Positions 25,306-33,438 of a stretch of 64,000 nt of DNA are shown in pieces. Within the stretch, counting starts at the first letter, position 1. Each line of letters opens with the position of its first letter. The notes beneath the pieces are model-generated. The model saw nothing but the letters and a program-made list of their open reading frames with translations, did not search any database and was not told the DNA's origin. Origin of the DNA: VXYL01 sp965116935 (GTDB lineage Bacteria; Pseudomonadota; Gammaproteobacteria; Pseudomonadales; Azotimanducaceae); contig OZ220737.1 in assembly GCA_965116935.1 (NCBI GenBank), positions 5,580,001 through 5,644,000 of the forward strand. The letters are read 5' to 3'. A program made the translations under genes and the position numbers.

Positions 25306-26756
25306 GCTCTACTCCCGTCCCTCATCTCGTGAAAGTCTGCCACCGCCAGCCCCGCCGCGACGCTCGTGAACGGGTCGTGGTTCACCACCCGGCCGGGGAA
25401 GCGCTCGTCCAGGATGCGATGCACGGCAGGGATCAGCGACGAGCCGCCGGTGCGCAGCACGATGTCGACGGCATCGAACGGCAACGCGGCGCGACGCATG
25501 GTTTCCTCCACAGCCTCCTCCACCTGACACAATAAATCGCCGATCAGGCGTTCGAACTCGCGCCGCGTCAGCCGCACCTCCACGTCTATCTCGCCGATGT
25601 CGAGCACCGCTTCGTCCTGGCTCGAGAGCTCCGCCTTGAAGTCCTTGATGGCCTGAAAGACGACATAGCCGTAATTCTGCTGAATCAGCTCGCGCAGGCG
25701 GCGGAACTTCAGCCGCGCGGCGCCGCCTTGCTCGATGCAGTCCTGCACGGCCGTTGTGTAGCGGTTCTGGTTCAACAGATACGTCACCGGCCAGTTCACC
25801 AGTAGCTCTTCATAGCGATCGAACGGGAACAACGTGTCGATCTCCCCCGCCTGGCCCCGTCGGCGCCAACGCTCGCCCTTGCCAAGCAGCGGAAAGAGCA
25901 GTTCGCGAAAGAGGCGCTGGTCGATGTGGTCACCGCCCAAGCCGACGCCGTGCGTCGCGATCACGTCGAAGCGATGCGCCGCCCGGCGTTGCAACACGCA
26001 GAAGTCGAGCGTGCCACCACCGAAATCCACCGTGAGCAAGCGTTCGCCGGACGCCCCGGGGCGTTCATGCAGATAGCTCACGGCAGCGCCGATGGGCTCC
26101 GGGCAGAAATGGGCCTTGCCCACACCAGCGTACCGATAGGCCTCGCCGAGGCGCGCGAGGCCCAGTTGGTTGCGGAAGCGGTCGCGCCCCTCGAAGTTCA
26201 CCGGGTGGCCAATGGTCGCCGCCCGCAGTTTGCCGCCGCCACCAGGCACGCCCGCGTCCATCAAGGTCTTGCGGATGTGCAGCAGGATCGGCGTCACGAG
26301 CGCCACGGGGCTGAACGGGTGGTCGAACACCACCAAGCGACGCACATCCTTGCGCCCAAGCAACCGTTTCACGCCACGGAACAGGCGGCCTTCGAGACCC
26401 GCGTCGGTGGTGGCGTCGCCGTACACGTTCTGCGTCAGCGTCGCACCCGGGTCGCGGGATTCCTCGCCGCCGAAGCCGACGGCAAGCGTCGCCTTGCCGA
26501 TCACCTCCGGAGTCAGTTCCACCTTGCGCCCGGTGTTGTCGGCGATGTAGCGGTCTATGGCCTCGCGCCCAGTGCGGGTGTGCAGGTCGCGGTCGATGTA
26601 GGTGGCCGAAGGCATGATGGGTTCTGGCTCTGCACGCGTTTCAAGGCTTGCCAGGCGAACGTGCTCACCATCGAAGGTGGCAGCCACCGAGTTGGTCGTG
26701 CCGAAGTCGATGCCGACGCCGATGCGCCGGGCGCTGTGGGGAACTCGAATGGCCAT
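25302..26756 (-). CDS. Hsp70-family chaperone-like protein (YegD-type)
   Basis: A 484-residue actin-fold ATPase of the Hsp70 superfamily without the substrate-binding C-terminal domain, as in E. coli YegD. Phosphate-1 motif: GVGIDFGTTNSVAATFDG. Phosphate-2: LLTVDFGGGTLDFCVLQRR. The adenosine motif is IVLRTGGSSLIPAVHRIL. HPVNFEGRDRFRNQ and CPEPIGAAVSYLHERPG mark the central lobe. The start is the ATG at 26756; the frame continues upstream only as shadow. It lies 4 bp after a CoA-transferase gene and overlaps the NTF2-like gene. The role of YegD-type proteins is poorly defined. Confidence 0.9.
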   Translation of the reverse strand: MAIRVPHSARRIGVGIDFGTTNSVAATFDGEHVRLASLETRAEPEPIMPSATYIDRDLHTRTGREAIDRYIADNTGRKVELTPEVIGKATLAVGFGGEESRDPGATLTQNVYGDATTDAGLEGRLFRGVKRLLGRKDVRRLVVFDHPFSPVALVTPILLHIRKTLMDAGVPGGGGKLRAATIGHPVNFEGRDRFRNQLGLARLGEAYRYAGVGKAHFCPEPIGAAVSYLHERPGASGERLLTVDFGGGTLDFCVLQRRAAHRFDVIATHGVGLGGDHIDQRLFRELLFPLLGKGERWRRRGQAGEIDTLFPFDRYEELLVNWPVTYLLNQNRYTTAVQDCIEQGGAARLKFRRLRELIQQNYGYVVFQAIKDFKAELSSQDEAVLDIGEIDVEVRLTRREFERLIGDLLCQVEEAVEETMRRAALPFDAVDIVLRTGGSSLIPAVHRILDERFPGRVVNHDPFTSVAAGLAVADFHEMRDGSRA

Positions 26757-26760
26757 CGGC

Positions 26761-27936
26761 TCAGCTCGCGCCCGGTGCGGCAGCCTCGGCGAGGAGCGCG
26801 CCACTCGCGAGCGCCCGCGCCACGGCCGCATCATCGAGCTTCAGCCAGTCGCGCAACACGTCGGCATTGTGCTCGCCACGATGCGGCGCGACGCCGCGCA
26901 CACCGGACTCGGCGGCGGAGAAGCGGTACGGAGACTGGGTGAGGGGACGGGTTCCGCCGGCACGGTCGTCGGCGTCGACGATGGCACCGCGGTGGCCCAC
27001 GGTGGGGGATTCGCGCGCGTCCTTGGCGTCGCGCACCAGCCCCCATGCGAGATTCATGCGACGCATTGCGTCGTGAACCGCATCCATGCTCGCAAGGGAA
27101 GCGAAGAACTCGGTCGCGGCCTGTCGCCGGAGTCGGATCTTGTCGGCCAAGGGCGCGCCCGGAGGCGTTGGATCCTCGACTCCCATGCGCTGGTTCAGTT
27201 GCCGCCAGATGTGTCGGAAATCGCCAGCGGTCAGGATCGAGCCCACGCCCGTGCGCCAGATGTCAGACACGGCAGGCGCCGTGTCGTGGGAATCTTCGAG
27301 GTAATACTGAAGCTGGTCGTCCGTCGCCAGCATCGCGTCCACCATGGCGATGTCGATGTGCTGGCCGAGCCCGGTGCGCGCCCGCATGAAGAGCGCCGAC
27401 AACACTGCCACCAGTCCGTGCAGAGAGGCGTTCGTGTCCGCCACCGACATCTTGATATCCGCCGGCTCGCGGCCGTCCCGCCCCTGCCGATGCACTAGGC
27501 CCGTCTCCGCATGGATCGCTGCGGCGTAGGCGGCCCGGCCCGACTCCGGGCCGTCCTGGCCAAAGCCAGATATGGAAAGCAGGATGATGTCTTCCTTCAG
27601 CCCCTTGAGCGTCTCGTAGCCAAGCCCAAGCCGCGCCAGCACACCGGGACGGAAGTTCTCGATCACGATGTCCGCTGCCTGCGCGAGATCGCGGGCGATG
27701 GCAACACCCTCGTCGCGGCCAAGATCAATGCACATCCCCCGCTTGCCCGCGTTCTGCTGATGGAAGTAGCCCGGAACGCCGCCGATCACCGCCCCCCAAA
27801 GCCGCGTCATGTCGCCATCCGGCGGCTCCACCTTCACCACGTCTGCGCCGAGATCGCACAGCATCCGGCCGGCAAAGGGCCCCGCCAATACACGCGACAG
27901 ATCAAGAACGCGGATTCCTTCGAGCGGACGGGCCAT
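26761..27936 (-). CDS. CaiB/BaiF family III CoA-transferase
   Basis: A 391-residue family III CoA-transferase. Conserved segments are GIRVLDLSRVLAGPFAGRML, DLGADVVKVEPPDGDMTR, YFHQQNAGKRGMCIDLG, and IKMSVADTNASLHGLVAVL; the Asp in SVADTN region is the candidate nucleophile. It moves CoA between carboxylic acids without an acyl-phosphate intermediate; the acid is unknown. The start MARPLEGIRVLDL is preferred over an ATG 60 bases upstream. First gene of the three-gene set with the Hsp70-like and NTF2-like proteins, an unusual combination. Confidence 0.92.
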   Translation of the reverse strand: MARPLEGIRVLDLSRVLAGPFAGRMLCDLGADVVKVEPPDGDMTRLWGAVIGGVPGYFHQQNAGKRGMCIDLGRDEGVAIARDLAQAADIVIENFRPGVLARLGLGYETLKGLKEDIILLSISGFGQDGPESGRAAYAAAIHAETGLVHRQGRDGREPADIKMSVADTNASLHGLVAVLSALFMRARTGLGQHIDIAMVDAMLATDDQLQYYLEDSHDTAPAVSDIWRTGVGSILTAGDFRHIWRQLNQRMGVEDPTPPGAPLADKIRLRRQAATEFFASLASMDAVHDAMRRMNLAWGLVRDAKDARESPTVGHRGAIVDADDRAGGTRPLTQSPYRFSAAESGVRGVAPHRGEHNADVLRDWLKLDDAAVARALASGALLAEAAAPGAS

Positions 27937-28084
27937 GTGCAACGAAGAACGGCTGCGAAGGGCGGGCAGTTTGGCGAGGTGGTTTGCGGTGTGCAAGGGG
28001 ATTTCAGGGCACCTCGACGAATAGCCCTGTGGTGGACCTGCGGCGGGGCGCGTGCTTGCATGCGGTCGCAGCTACACGGCTAGA

Positions 28085-28115
28085 AGGTAAGCGCCGTTTT
28101 CTGCGGCGCTTACCT
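28085..28115. terminator. Strong hairpin after the LysR gene
   Basis: A perfect 12-bp stem, aggtaagcgccg/cggcgcttacct, with a seven-base loop ttttctg, lies directly beside the LysR stop codon (28117). On the minus strand it sits between the LysR gene and the CoA-transferase operon start (27936), so it should end the LysR transcript. There is no long U tract after the stem. Confidence 0.65.
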
Positions 28116-28116
28116 C

Positions 28117-29013
28117 CTAGCCCGACTCCACCTCGCCTCGCAGGCGATGCGCGTTGGCGTTGAATGTGTCGGCCAAAAAGCTCATGAACTCGTGCACACG
28201 GGAAACCGCTCGCATGTCCCGATGCGTGAGCGCCCAGATTTGCGGCCCCGGGATTGGATCGAGGCCAGGCACCCGCACCAAGTCGTCATCCGCGTCGCCG
28301 AGCACGCAAGGCAGGACGGCCAGGCCAAGCCCGGCCCGAACCGCCGCCAGTTGCAGGATGGCGGTGCGGCAGCGGGCGCGGATGGGCACACCCGGAAAGA
28401 ACGTCGGCCGAACGTGACCGCTGGTGCTTTGGCGAGTCTCCCACTCGATCCAGCCGCAGTCCTGTGGGGCACCGAACGGATCGTGCCGGGCCAGGTACTC
28501 GCGTCCGGCATACACGGCCAAGGCATAACGTCCGAGCGGCCTGCCGACGAGGTGCTCGGCTGGGCGTTCGGTGAACTCGATGGCCACGTCCACCTCGCGG
28601 CGGCCAGGATCAAGCCGCTCCGCGGCCGGCGCAAACTCGATTTCGATCTCGGGGAAGCGCTCGCCAAAGCCGCCGATCTCCGGCATCAGAAACGTGTGGC
28701 CGATGGGTTCCGGGATCGACACCATGAGCCTGCCGGCAAGGCGCCGGTCGCGTCCGCGCACGAGACGTTCAATGTCGTCGATGTCGCGCCCAACCTGCTC
28801 CACCCGCTCGAGCACGTCCGCCCCCGCCTCGGTAATGCGCAGGCCACCCGGCGTGCGATTGAACAGCCGCGCATCCAGCCGCCGCTCGAAATGCTCGAGC
28901 CGCCGCGTGACCGTCGAAGCATGAATCCCAAGCTGCTCCCCCGCCCGCCGCACTGACCCCGCACGCGCCAGCACCGCAAAGAGCCTGAGATCATCCCAGT
29001 CAAGTTCGTCCAT
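28117..29013 (-). CDS. LysR-type transcriptional regulator
   Basis: 298 residues. The N-terminal winged HTH is WDDLRLFAVLARAGSVRRAG then EQLGIHASTVTRRLEHFERR and LFNRTPGGLRITEAGADVLE. The effector domain follows (AGRLMVSIPEPIGHTFLMPE, and VRAGLGLAVLPCVLGDADDD near the end). The start MDELDWDDLRLFAVLAR is standard. The target could be the divergent crotonase pair starting at 29471 or its own gene. A 15-bp palindrome at 29073-29087 is a candidate operator. Confidence 0.93.
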   Translation of the reverse strand: MDELDWDDLRLFAVLARAGSVRRAGEQLGIHASTVTRRLEHFERRLDARLFNRTPGGLRITEAGADVLERVEQVGRDIDDIERLVRGRDRRLAGRLMVSIPEPIGHTFLMPEIGGFGERFPEIEIEFAPAAERLDPGRREVDVAIEFTERPAEHLVGRPLGRYALAVYAGREYLARHDPFGAPQDCGWIEWETRQSTSGHVRPTFFPGVPIRARCRTAILQLAAVRAGLGLAVLPCVLGDADDDLVRVPGLDPIPGPQIWALTHRDMRAVSRVHEFMSFLADTFNANAHRLRGEVESG

Positions 29014-29470
29014 TGCCGGAGTATGCGCTTGTAGGAAGCGAGGGAGCCAAGGACCAAATATGCAGCAAAAATGCAACAGCGTGTTGCGTTGTTACTCTTG
29101 ACCACGGCGTTACCGAAAGTAACATATGCAGCCAAGCAGTGAATGCCGCTGCCCATCGAAGCGCTAAGGCGCTTGAGGGAACAGGGCAGGAAACGGTGCC
29201 GGAAGCCTCGAAGGGAGCGAACGGCATCGGCGAAGGAACCCCTCCCCTCGTAGGCTGCGTTGGGATCACCCCCGGTCCCACCAGCCTACACCTAATTCTC
29301 TCCCCTAGTGCCGGTGTCGCGGCGCGATCAATCCCGAAGAAAGCCGAGGACGGAACTTCTCGACTCCCCAAGGGTGGTCCGCCTCCCGTCGACCAGAGCT
29401 TTCCAAGGCCACCCATCCACCCAATCCGCTAACATCCATAGCCACTTCAAGCGGTGCCAAGGATTCCGCA
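29014..29470. other. Long intergenic region between LysR and crotonase pair, with a LysR-type palindrome
   Basis: 457 bp without a convincing gene. A small open frame (29013-29432) has no recognisable domain and no coding character. Near 29073-29087 stands the perfect palindrome gcaacagcgtgttgc, 60 bp from the LysR start, with the T-N11-A layout of LysR operators. The rest shows no repeats or strong hairpins that I can see. Confidence 0.45.
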
Positions 29471-30268
29471 TTGGCCGACTACGAGCACCTACGGATCGAT
29501 CGGGGCGAGGCTGTCGCCACCATCACCTTCAACCGGCCGCACAAGGCGAACGCGCTGCACCACGCGCATCTCGCCGAGATTGAGGCGGCGGCGCTTTCCT
29601 TTCGCGACGACGGCGACACCCGCGTCGTCATCTTCACCGGTGCAGGCAAGCACTTCTCCTCCGGCGCGGACCTCACCGACAGCGGCACTGGCGGCAAGGC
29701 CGATCCTCGGCTGGTGATGCGTCGTCGCGCCGCAAGGATTGGCGAACGCGCGACGCTCGCCGTTCACCACATGGATCAGATCACCATCGCCGCCTGGAAT
29801 GGCGCGGCGATGGGCGGCGGTGCGGTGCTCGCTACCGCGATGGACTTCCGCATCGGCGCCGACGACTGCTTCATGCAATACCCAGAGATCGACATCGGCG
29901 TGAACCTCATGTGGAAGGGGCTGCCTCTACTCATGCATCTGGCCGGCCCTTCCCGCAGCAAGCGCCTCGTCGCCGGAGGCGAGCGCATCCACGCATCGAC
30001 GCTGCTCGAATGGGGCGTGATCGACGAACTCGTGCCGCGAGCAGAGCTGATCGACACGGCGCGCGAATGGGCGGCGCGCTACGCCGCCAAGTCACCCATC
30101 GCCGCCCAGATGATCAAGCAGAGCGTCAACGCGCTCGCCGGCAGCATGGATCGCGCCGTGATGCACATGGACGTGGACCAGAACATCCTCTCCGCCACCA
30201 CCGAAGACCGCGCCGAAGCCATTCGCGCCTATCTCGCCAAGACAGCCCCCTCGTTCAACGGCAACTGA
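29471..30268 (+). CDS. Crotonase-fold enoyl-CoA hydratase family protein
   Basis: 265 residues from a TTG start (TTG GCC GAC TAC); no better ATG is in frame and the ribosome site is weak. Oxyanion-hole segments are TGAGKHFSSGADLTDSG and WNGAAMGGGAVLATAMDFRI. The Glu144 position is Val, but the Glu164-type residue is kept in MQYPEIDIGVNLMW. With one acidic residue, activities such as isomerase or a specialised hydratase are possible. It is followed 33 bp later by a second crotonase on the same strand, probably one operon. Confidence 0.88.
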   Translation: MADYEHLRIDRGEAVATITFNRPHKANALHHAHLAEIEAAALSFRDDGDTRVVIFTGAGKHFSSGADLTDSGTGGKADPRLVMRRRAARIGERATLAVHHMDQITIAAWNGAAMGGGAVLATAMDFRIGADDCFMQYPEIDIGVNLMWKGLPLLMHLAGPSRSKRLVAGGERIHASTLLEWGVIDELVPRAELIDTAREWAARYAAKSPIAAQMIKQSVNALAGSMDRAVMHMDVDQNILSATTEDRAEAIRAYLAKTAPSFNGN

Positions 30269-30301
30269 TCCATCGCGCCCAAGCACTACAAGGAACCCCA
30301 A

Positions 30302-31147
30302 GTGACCGCCATCGACACCGGAACCACCGAACTCCTCTGCGACCTCGACGACGGCGTCGCCACCGTTACCCTGAACAAGCCGCACAAGCGCAATGCCTTG
30401 GGCGACATCCTGACCCCGGCGTTGCGCGAGATCCTGCTCACGCTCGAAGGCGACCCCCGTTGCGGCACCATCGTCCTCACCGGCGCCGGGCGCGCCTTCT
30501 GTGCCGGCGGGGACGTGTCCGGCATGGGTGGACCCCGCAAGCCGGCCTCGGATGCACCGAAGCCCGGTCCCGACGACGCGGTGCGCACCCTTATCCGCAA
30601 GCAGGAAACCCTCACCCTGCGAATGCACGAACTCGCCAAGCCCATCGTTGCGGCGTTGCCGGGCCCGGCCGCCGGCGCCGGCCTTTCCATTGCCCTCGCC
30701 GCCGACATGCGCGTCATGGCCGAGGACACCTTCATCACCACCGCCTTCCGCAACATCGGCCTCTCTGGCGACTACGGCGGCAGCTGGCTGCTGACGCAGC
30801 TTGTGGGGCCGGCCATTGCGAAGGACCTCTACCTCACCGCGCGGCGCGTCCCCGCCACCGAATGCCTTGCTCTCGGCATCGTCAATCGCCTCGCCCCCTA
30901 CGAGACTGTGCGTGAAGAGGCGCAAGAGATTGCCCGGCAGATCGCCAATGGTCCGCGCACGGCGCTGCGCTACATGAAGGAGAACCTGAACCGCGCACTC
31001 ACGACGGACTTCCGCACCTGCCTCGCCGCAGAAGCCGACCGCATGGTGCGCGCGTCAGCCCAAGCCGACCACCACGAGGCCGTGCGCGCCTTCATGGAAA
31101 AGCGCGAGCCGGTGTTCGATTACCCTGGGGGAGTGTGCACATTCTGA
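30302..31147 (+). CDS. Crotonase-fold enoyl-CoA hydratase/isomerase
   Basis: 281 residues from a GTG start preceded by aagga. Oxyanion-hole parts are TGAGRAFCAGGDVSGMGG and PGPAAGAGLSIALAADMRV. Both classical glutamates are replaced; FRNIGLSGDYGGSWLLTQL carries an Asp in the PaaG-type position, suggesting a ring- or double-bond isomerase. It ends at 31147, just before a decayed phosphotransferase. It forms a likely operon with the crotonase at 29471. Confidence 0.9.
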   Translation: MTAIDTGTTELLCDLDDGVATVTLNKPHKRNALGDILTPALREILLTLEGDPRCGTIVLTGAGRAFCAGGDVSGMGGPRKPASDAPKPGPDDAVRTLIRKQETLTLRMHELAKPIVAALPGPAAGAGLSIALAADMRVMAEDTFITTAFRNIGLSGDYGGSWLLTQLVGPAIAKDLYLTARRVPATECLALGIVNRLAPYETVREEAQEIARQIANGPRTALRYMKENLNRALTTDFRTCLAAEADRMVRASAQADHHEAVRAFMEKREPVFDYPGGVCTF

Positions 31148-31182
31148 AGGAACGAGGGGAAAGGCCGCCTCACCGTAGCCCA

Positions 31183-32038
31183 ATGCCAGACTTGGCATTG
31201 TTGCTCGACGAGACCAACCGGCTGCTTGCCGCGAAGGGCCTGCCGGTCTGCCACTCAGTGACCCCCGTTCCAGATGGCGACACCGCCAACCCCAACGTGT
31301 TTGCGCATGCGCGAGATCGCGACGACGTCGTCAAGGTGGGCAAAACGAAACGCCGGTACGCTCAATCGCCAGCTCAAGGTCGCGAACGCGCTTCGGGAAA
31401 GGACGAACCTGCCGATCCCAAAGCACCACTGCTGCACCAAGGTAGGGGATCGTTTGCCCCTGATGGTCATGGAACGGCTCCCTGGCGAGCAGCTGCGCAC
31501 GATTGTCGCCGCCGCCGAAAGCGAGGGGCTGCGGAGTCTCGGTGCCAGCCTTGGCGCGTGTCTGGCGACCTTTCACGAACCTGAACATCTTGATTTGGTT
31601 GCTGAGTCCGAAGGACGCTCGTTACAGTGGCTCTTTGCGCGGGCGCTCGATGCGTCCGGCGATGAAGTCGTCCCGGTGCGGCGTTACCTAAAGGCACGTC
31701 TGGGCAAGCTGACGGAACCGGCTATCCCGGCACTCGAAAAGGCAGACCAAGACCTGAGGGACTTCCTCGCTGACCCCGATGAGTTCGACGTCACGGGGAT
31801 GCTCGATTGGGAACGGGTCTACCGAGGGGACGGCGTCTTCGCGCTGACGTTGATCTTCTTCAGATTATGGCTGAACGGTAAAGTCGCCGGTTGGGAGGAT
31901 TGCTTGACGGCATACAACCGGCCGGCAGCTCGTGCCGCGTTGCAGTGCCCCCATGCCGAGTTCTACCTGATGAGTCGCGCCGTGCTGGCCTCTCGGGTCA
32001 ACGAGGCCGCGAGGGAGCTTGTCCACCCTGCTGCTTGA
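31183..32038 (+). pseudogene. Aminoglycoside-phosphotransferase-like (APH) gene, frameshifted and missing its catalytic loop
   Basis: The first frame (from ATG 31183) reads MPDLALLLDETNRLLAAKG and DVVKVG, the kinase N-lobe. The sequence then shifts frame near 31345 and continues LNRQLKVANALRERTNLP, LMVMERLPGEQLRTIVAAAE and EFDVTGMLDWERVYRGDG. The segment that should hold the catalytic HGDxxxxN loop, before the GMLDWE metal motif, is missing: QDLRDFLADPDEFDVTGML joins directly. A frameshift plus loss of the catalytic Asp makes this a dead gene. It borders the toxin-antitoxin island. Confidence 0.8.
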
Positions 32039-32078
32039 GGGGCAGCGCTTGCCGTTCGATGCGACGTGGCTTGACGGA

Positions 32079-32378
32079 ATGCATATGAACGTACATATTA
32101 CGTGCGTGAGCACAGGTTGGAGTCCATCGAAGGCGCGAACGAACCTCGCCAAGCACGGCATCGCATTTGAGGATGCGGAACTGGCGCTCAGCGACCCGGC
32201 TGGCTTGACCCGAGAAGACCCGGACGCGCGCGGAGAACGCCGTTTCGTCACTGTCGGTGTGGATGCTCTTGGTCGCATCGTAACCGTCGTCTACACCCAC
32301 CGCGGCGACCAAGTCAGACTGATTTCGGCTCGTCGCGCCACCCGCAAGGAGACAGCCATCTATGCGCAAGGAATATGA
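32079..32378 (+). CDS. brnT: BrnT-family toxin
   Basis: About 99 residues (ATG at 32079; ATG at 32085 is equally possible). The BrnT signature is WSPSKARTNLAKHGIAFEDA, then the DPAGLT strand, RRFVTVGVDALGRIVTVVYT and VRLISARRATRKE. BrnT is a RelE-like ribonuclease that blocks translation and is neutralised by BrnA. The downstream antitoxin gene overlaps by 17 bp, the classical BrnTA layout. The local sequence is less GC-rich (tgcatatgaacgtacatatt), consistent with transfer. A second BrnT gene is at 46211. Confidence 0.92.
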   Translation: MHMNVHITCVSTGWSPSKARTNLAKHGIAFEDAELALSDPAGLTREDPDARGERRFVTVGVDALGRIVTVVYTHRGDQVRLISARRATRKETAIYAQGI

Positions 32379-32604
32379 CCTCAGCGACGCTACCCGGGGG
32401 CCAGCGGTCGACCAGCCCGGCAAGACGCGCATCACCATCATGCTGGACAACGACGTCGTCGCCGCGTTCCGCGCGCGTGCCAGCGATACCGGACGCGGCT
32501 ATCAAACCGCGATCAATCGTGCGCTGCGCGAGTATCTAGCCAGCGAAGGCTTGGAGACAACCCTGCGGCGCGTGGTGCGGGAGGAACTCCGAAACGCTGG
32601 CTGA
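32362..32604 (+). CDS. brnA: BrnA-family antitoxin
   Basis: 80 residues. The N-terminal leader MRKEYDLSDATRG is the BrnA signature, followed by a ribbon-helix-helix region (KTRITIMLDNDVVAAFRARA, and YQTAINRALREYLAS). It binds the BrnT toxin and, through the RHH domain, the operon promoter. It overlaps brnT by 17 bp. Comparing it with the N-terminus of the protein at 46527 shows that the latter begins with the same kind of leader. Confidence 0.9.
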   Translation: MRKEYDLSDATRGPAVDQPGKTRITIMLDNDVVAAFRARASDTGRGYQTAINRALREYLASEGLETTLRRVVREELRNAG

Positions 32605-32669
32605 CTGCGTCCGCGCGGTTCTGCCCTCGGACAATCCCGAGGAAGGTTGTGGGCTATACCGACTGGGCC

Positions 32670-32966
32670 TTAAGCCCTTTGCGCCAACCAACGCCTCAAC
32701 GACTCTTGGCTCTCGAGCGACGGGGTGCCGGCCAAAAGCCCGGCGAGACTGATGTCCTCTTCGATGCCGTCCCAATGAATCCCGGTTCCGCCGTCGATGA
32801 TCGTCCAGCTACCTCTTTCCGTCGCCGTTGCGTGGACGAGCCTCGGATACCAACTGCAAGGAACGCTAAGCGCCCTTCCGTCGCTCAACGTCACGCTGAA
32901 CGTATCGTCAGACACGTCCACATCCAGCACCACAGGCGCCCGCATCTCAATCGCCGAAGTGTCCAT
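32670..32966 (-). CDS. DUF2442-domain protein (putative antitoxin partner)
   Basis: 98 residues from the ATG at 32966. The DUF2442 pattern is LDVDVSDDTFSVTLSDGRAL followed by PCSWYPRLVHATATERG and IHWDGIEEDISLAGLLAG. Such genes very often sit beside DUF4160 genes, as here, and the pair is predicted to be a toxin-antitoxin module; which partner is the toxin is not settled. The start lies inside the end of the upstream gene (20-bp overlap). Confidence 0.88.
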   Translation of the reverse strand: MDTSAIEMRAPVVLDVDVSDDTFSVTLSDGRALSVPCSWYPRLVHATATERGSWTIIDGGTGIHWDGIEEDISLAGLLAGTPSLESQESLRRWLAQRA

Positions 32967-33183
32967 GCCAAGCCTCGATGATCTCCTCACTGTGTTCCTC
33001 GACCAACCTCGCTATCCGGCTGATCTCCGCTGCCCGAAAACCACCGCTCCGCTGCAACCGCACCGGGTCGAGCCAGAACTTGGCGACATCCCGGTCCCGC
33101 TCCACATGGACATGCACAGGCTCGCCAGCTTCGTTGGAGTAGAAGAAGAGCCGGTACGGTCCCCGTCGAAGCACCGTGGGCAT
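32947..33183 (-). CDS. DUF4160-domain protein (putative toxin-antitoxin partner)
   Basis: 78 residues from the ATG at 33183. The motif PTVLRRGPYRLFFYSNEAGE with PVHVHVERDRDVAKFWLDP is diagnostic of DUF4160. It is upstream of and overlaps the DUF2442 gene, forming a two-gene unit opposite in direction to brnTA. A longer frame from 33243 is open but not conserved. Confidence 0.88.
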   Translation of the reverse strand: MPTVLRRGPYRLFFYSNEAGEPVHVHVERDRDVAKFWLDPVRLQRSGGFRAAEISRIARLVEEHSEEIIEAWHGHFGD

Positions 33184-33438
33184 CAGCGGCCTGAGCCACG
33201 CAACCTTGACCCAGCCATCCGTCGCTCCATGCCCGCGCTGCATAAGGACGGACTATACGAGCTTGACGCCGCCGCGCAACGCGCCAGTCTTCAGCCACGC
33301 AAAGCCTCGAGCCAGATCGACCCGACCTTGCTGATGCGCAAGCTACCTGCCGCGCCCGGTCCGCACCGGCGGGTTAGGCATAACCAAGCCATCCGCGTAT
33401 ATTTGTGCGCTTCGCGTTTAGCACGGACTTGAGAGCCC

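Noticed and set aside
29013..29432. A 139-codon plus-strand frame in the LysR-crotonase gap.
   Set aside because: No recognisable domain, no ribosome site, and Pro/Gly-rich translation. Treated as non-coding.
33184..33438. Possible SAH riboswitch upstream of ahcY.
   Set aside because: I could not find the conserved SAH-aptamer core or its pseudoknot; the region is ordinary.
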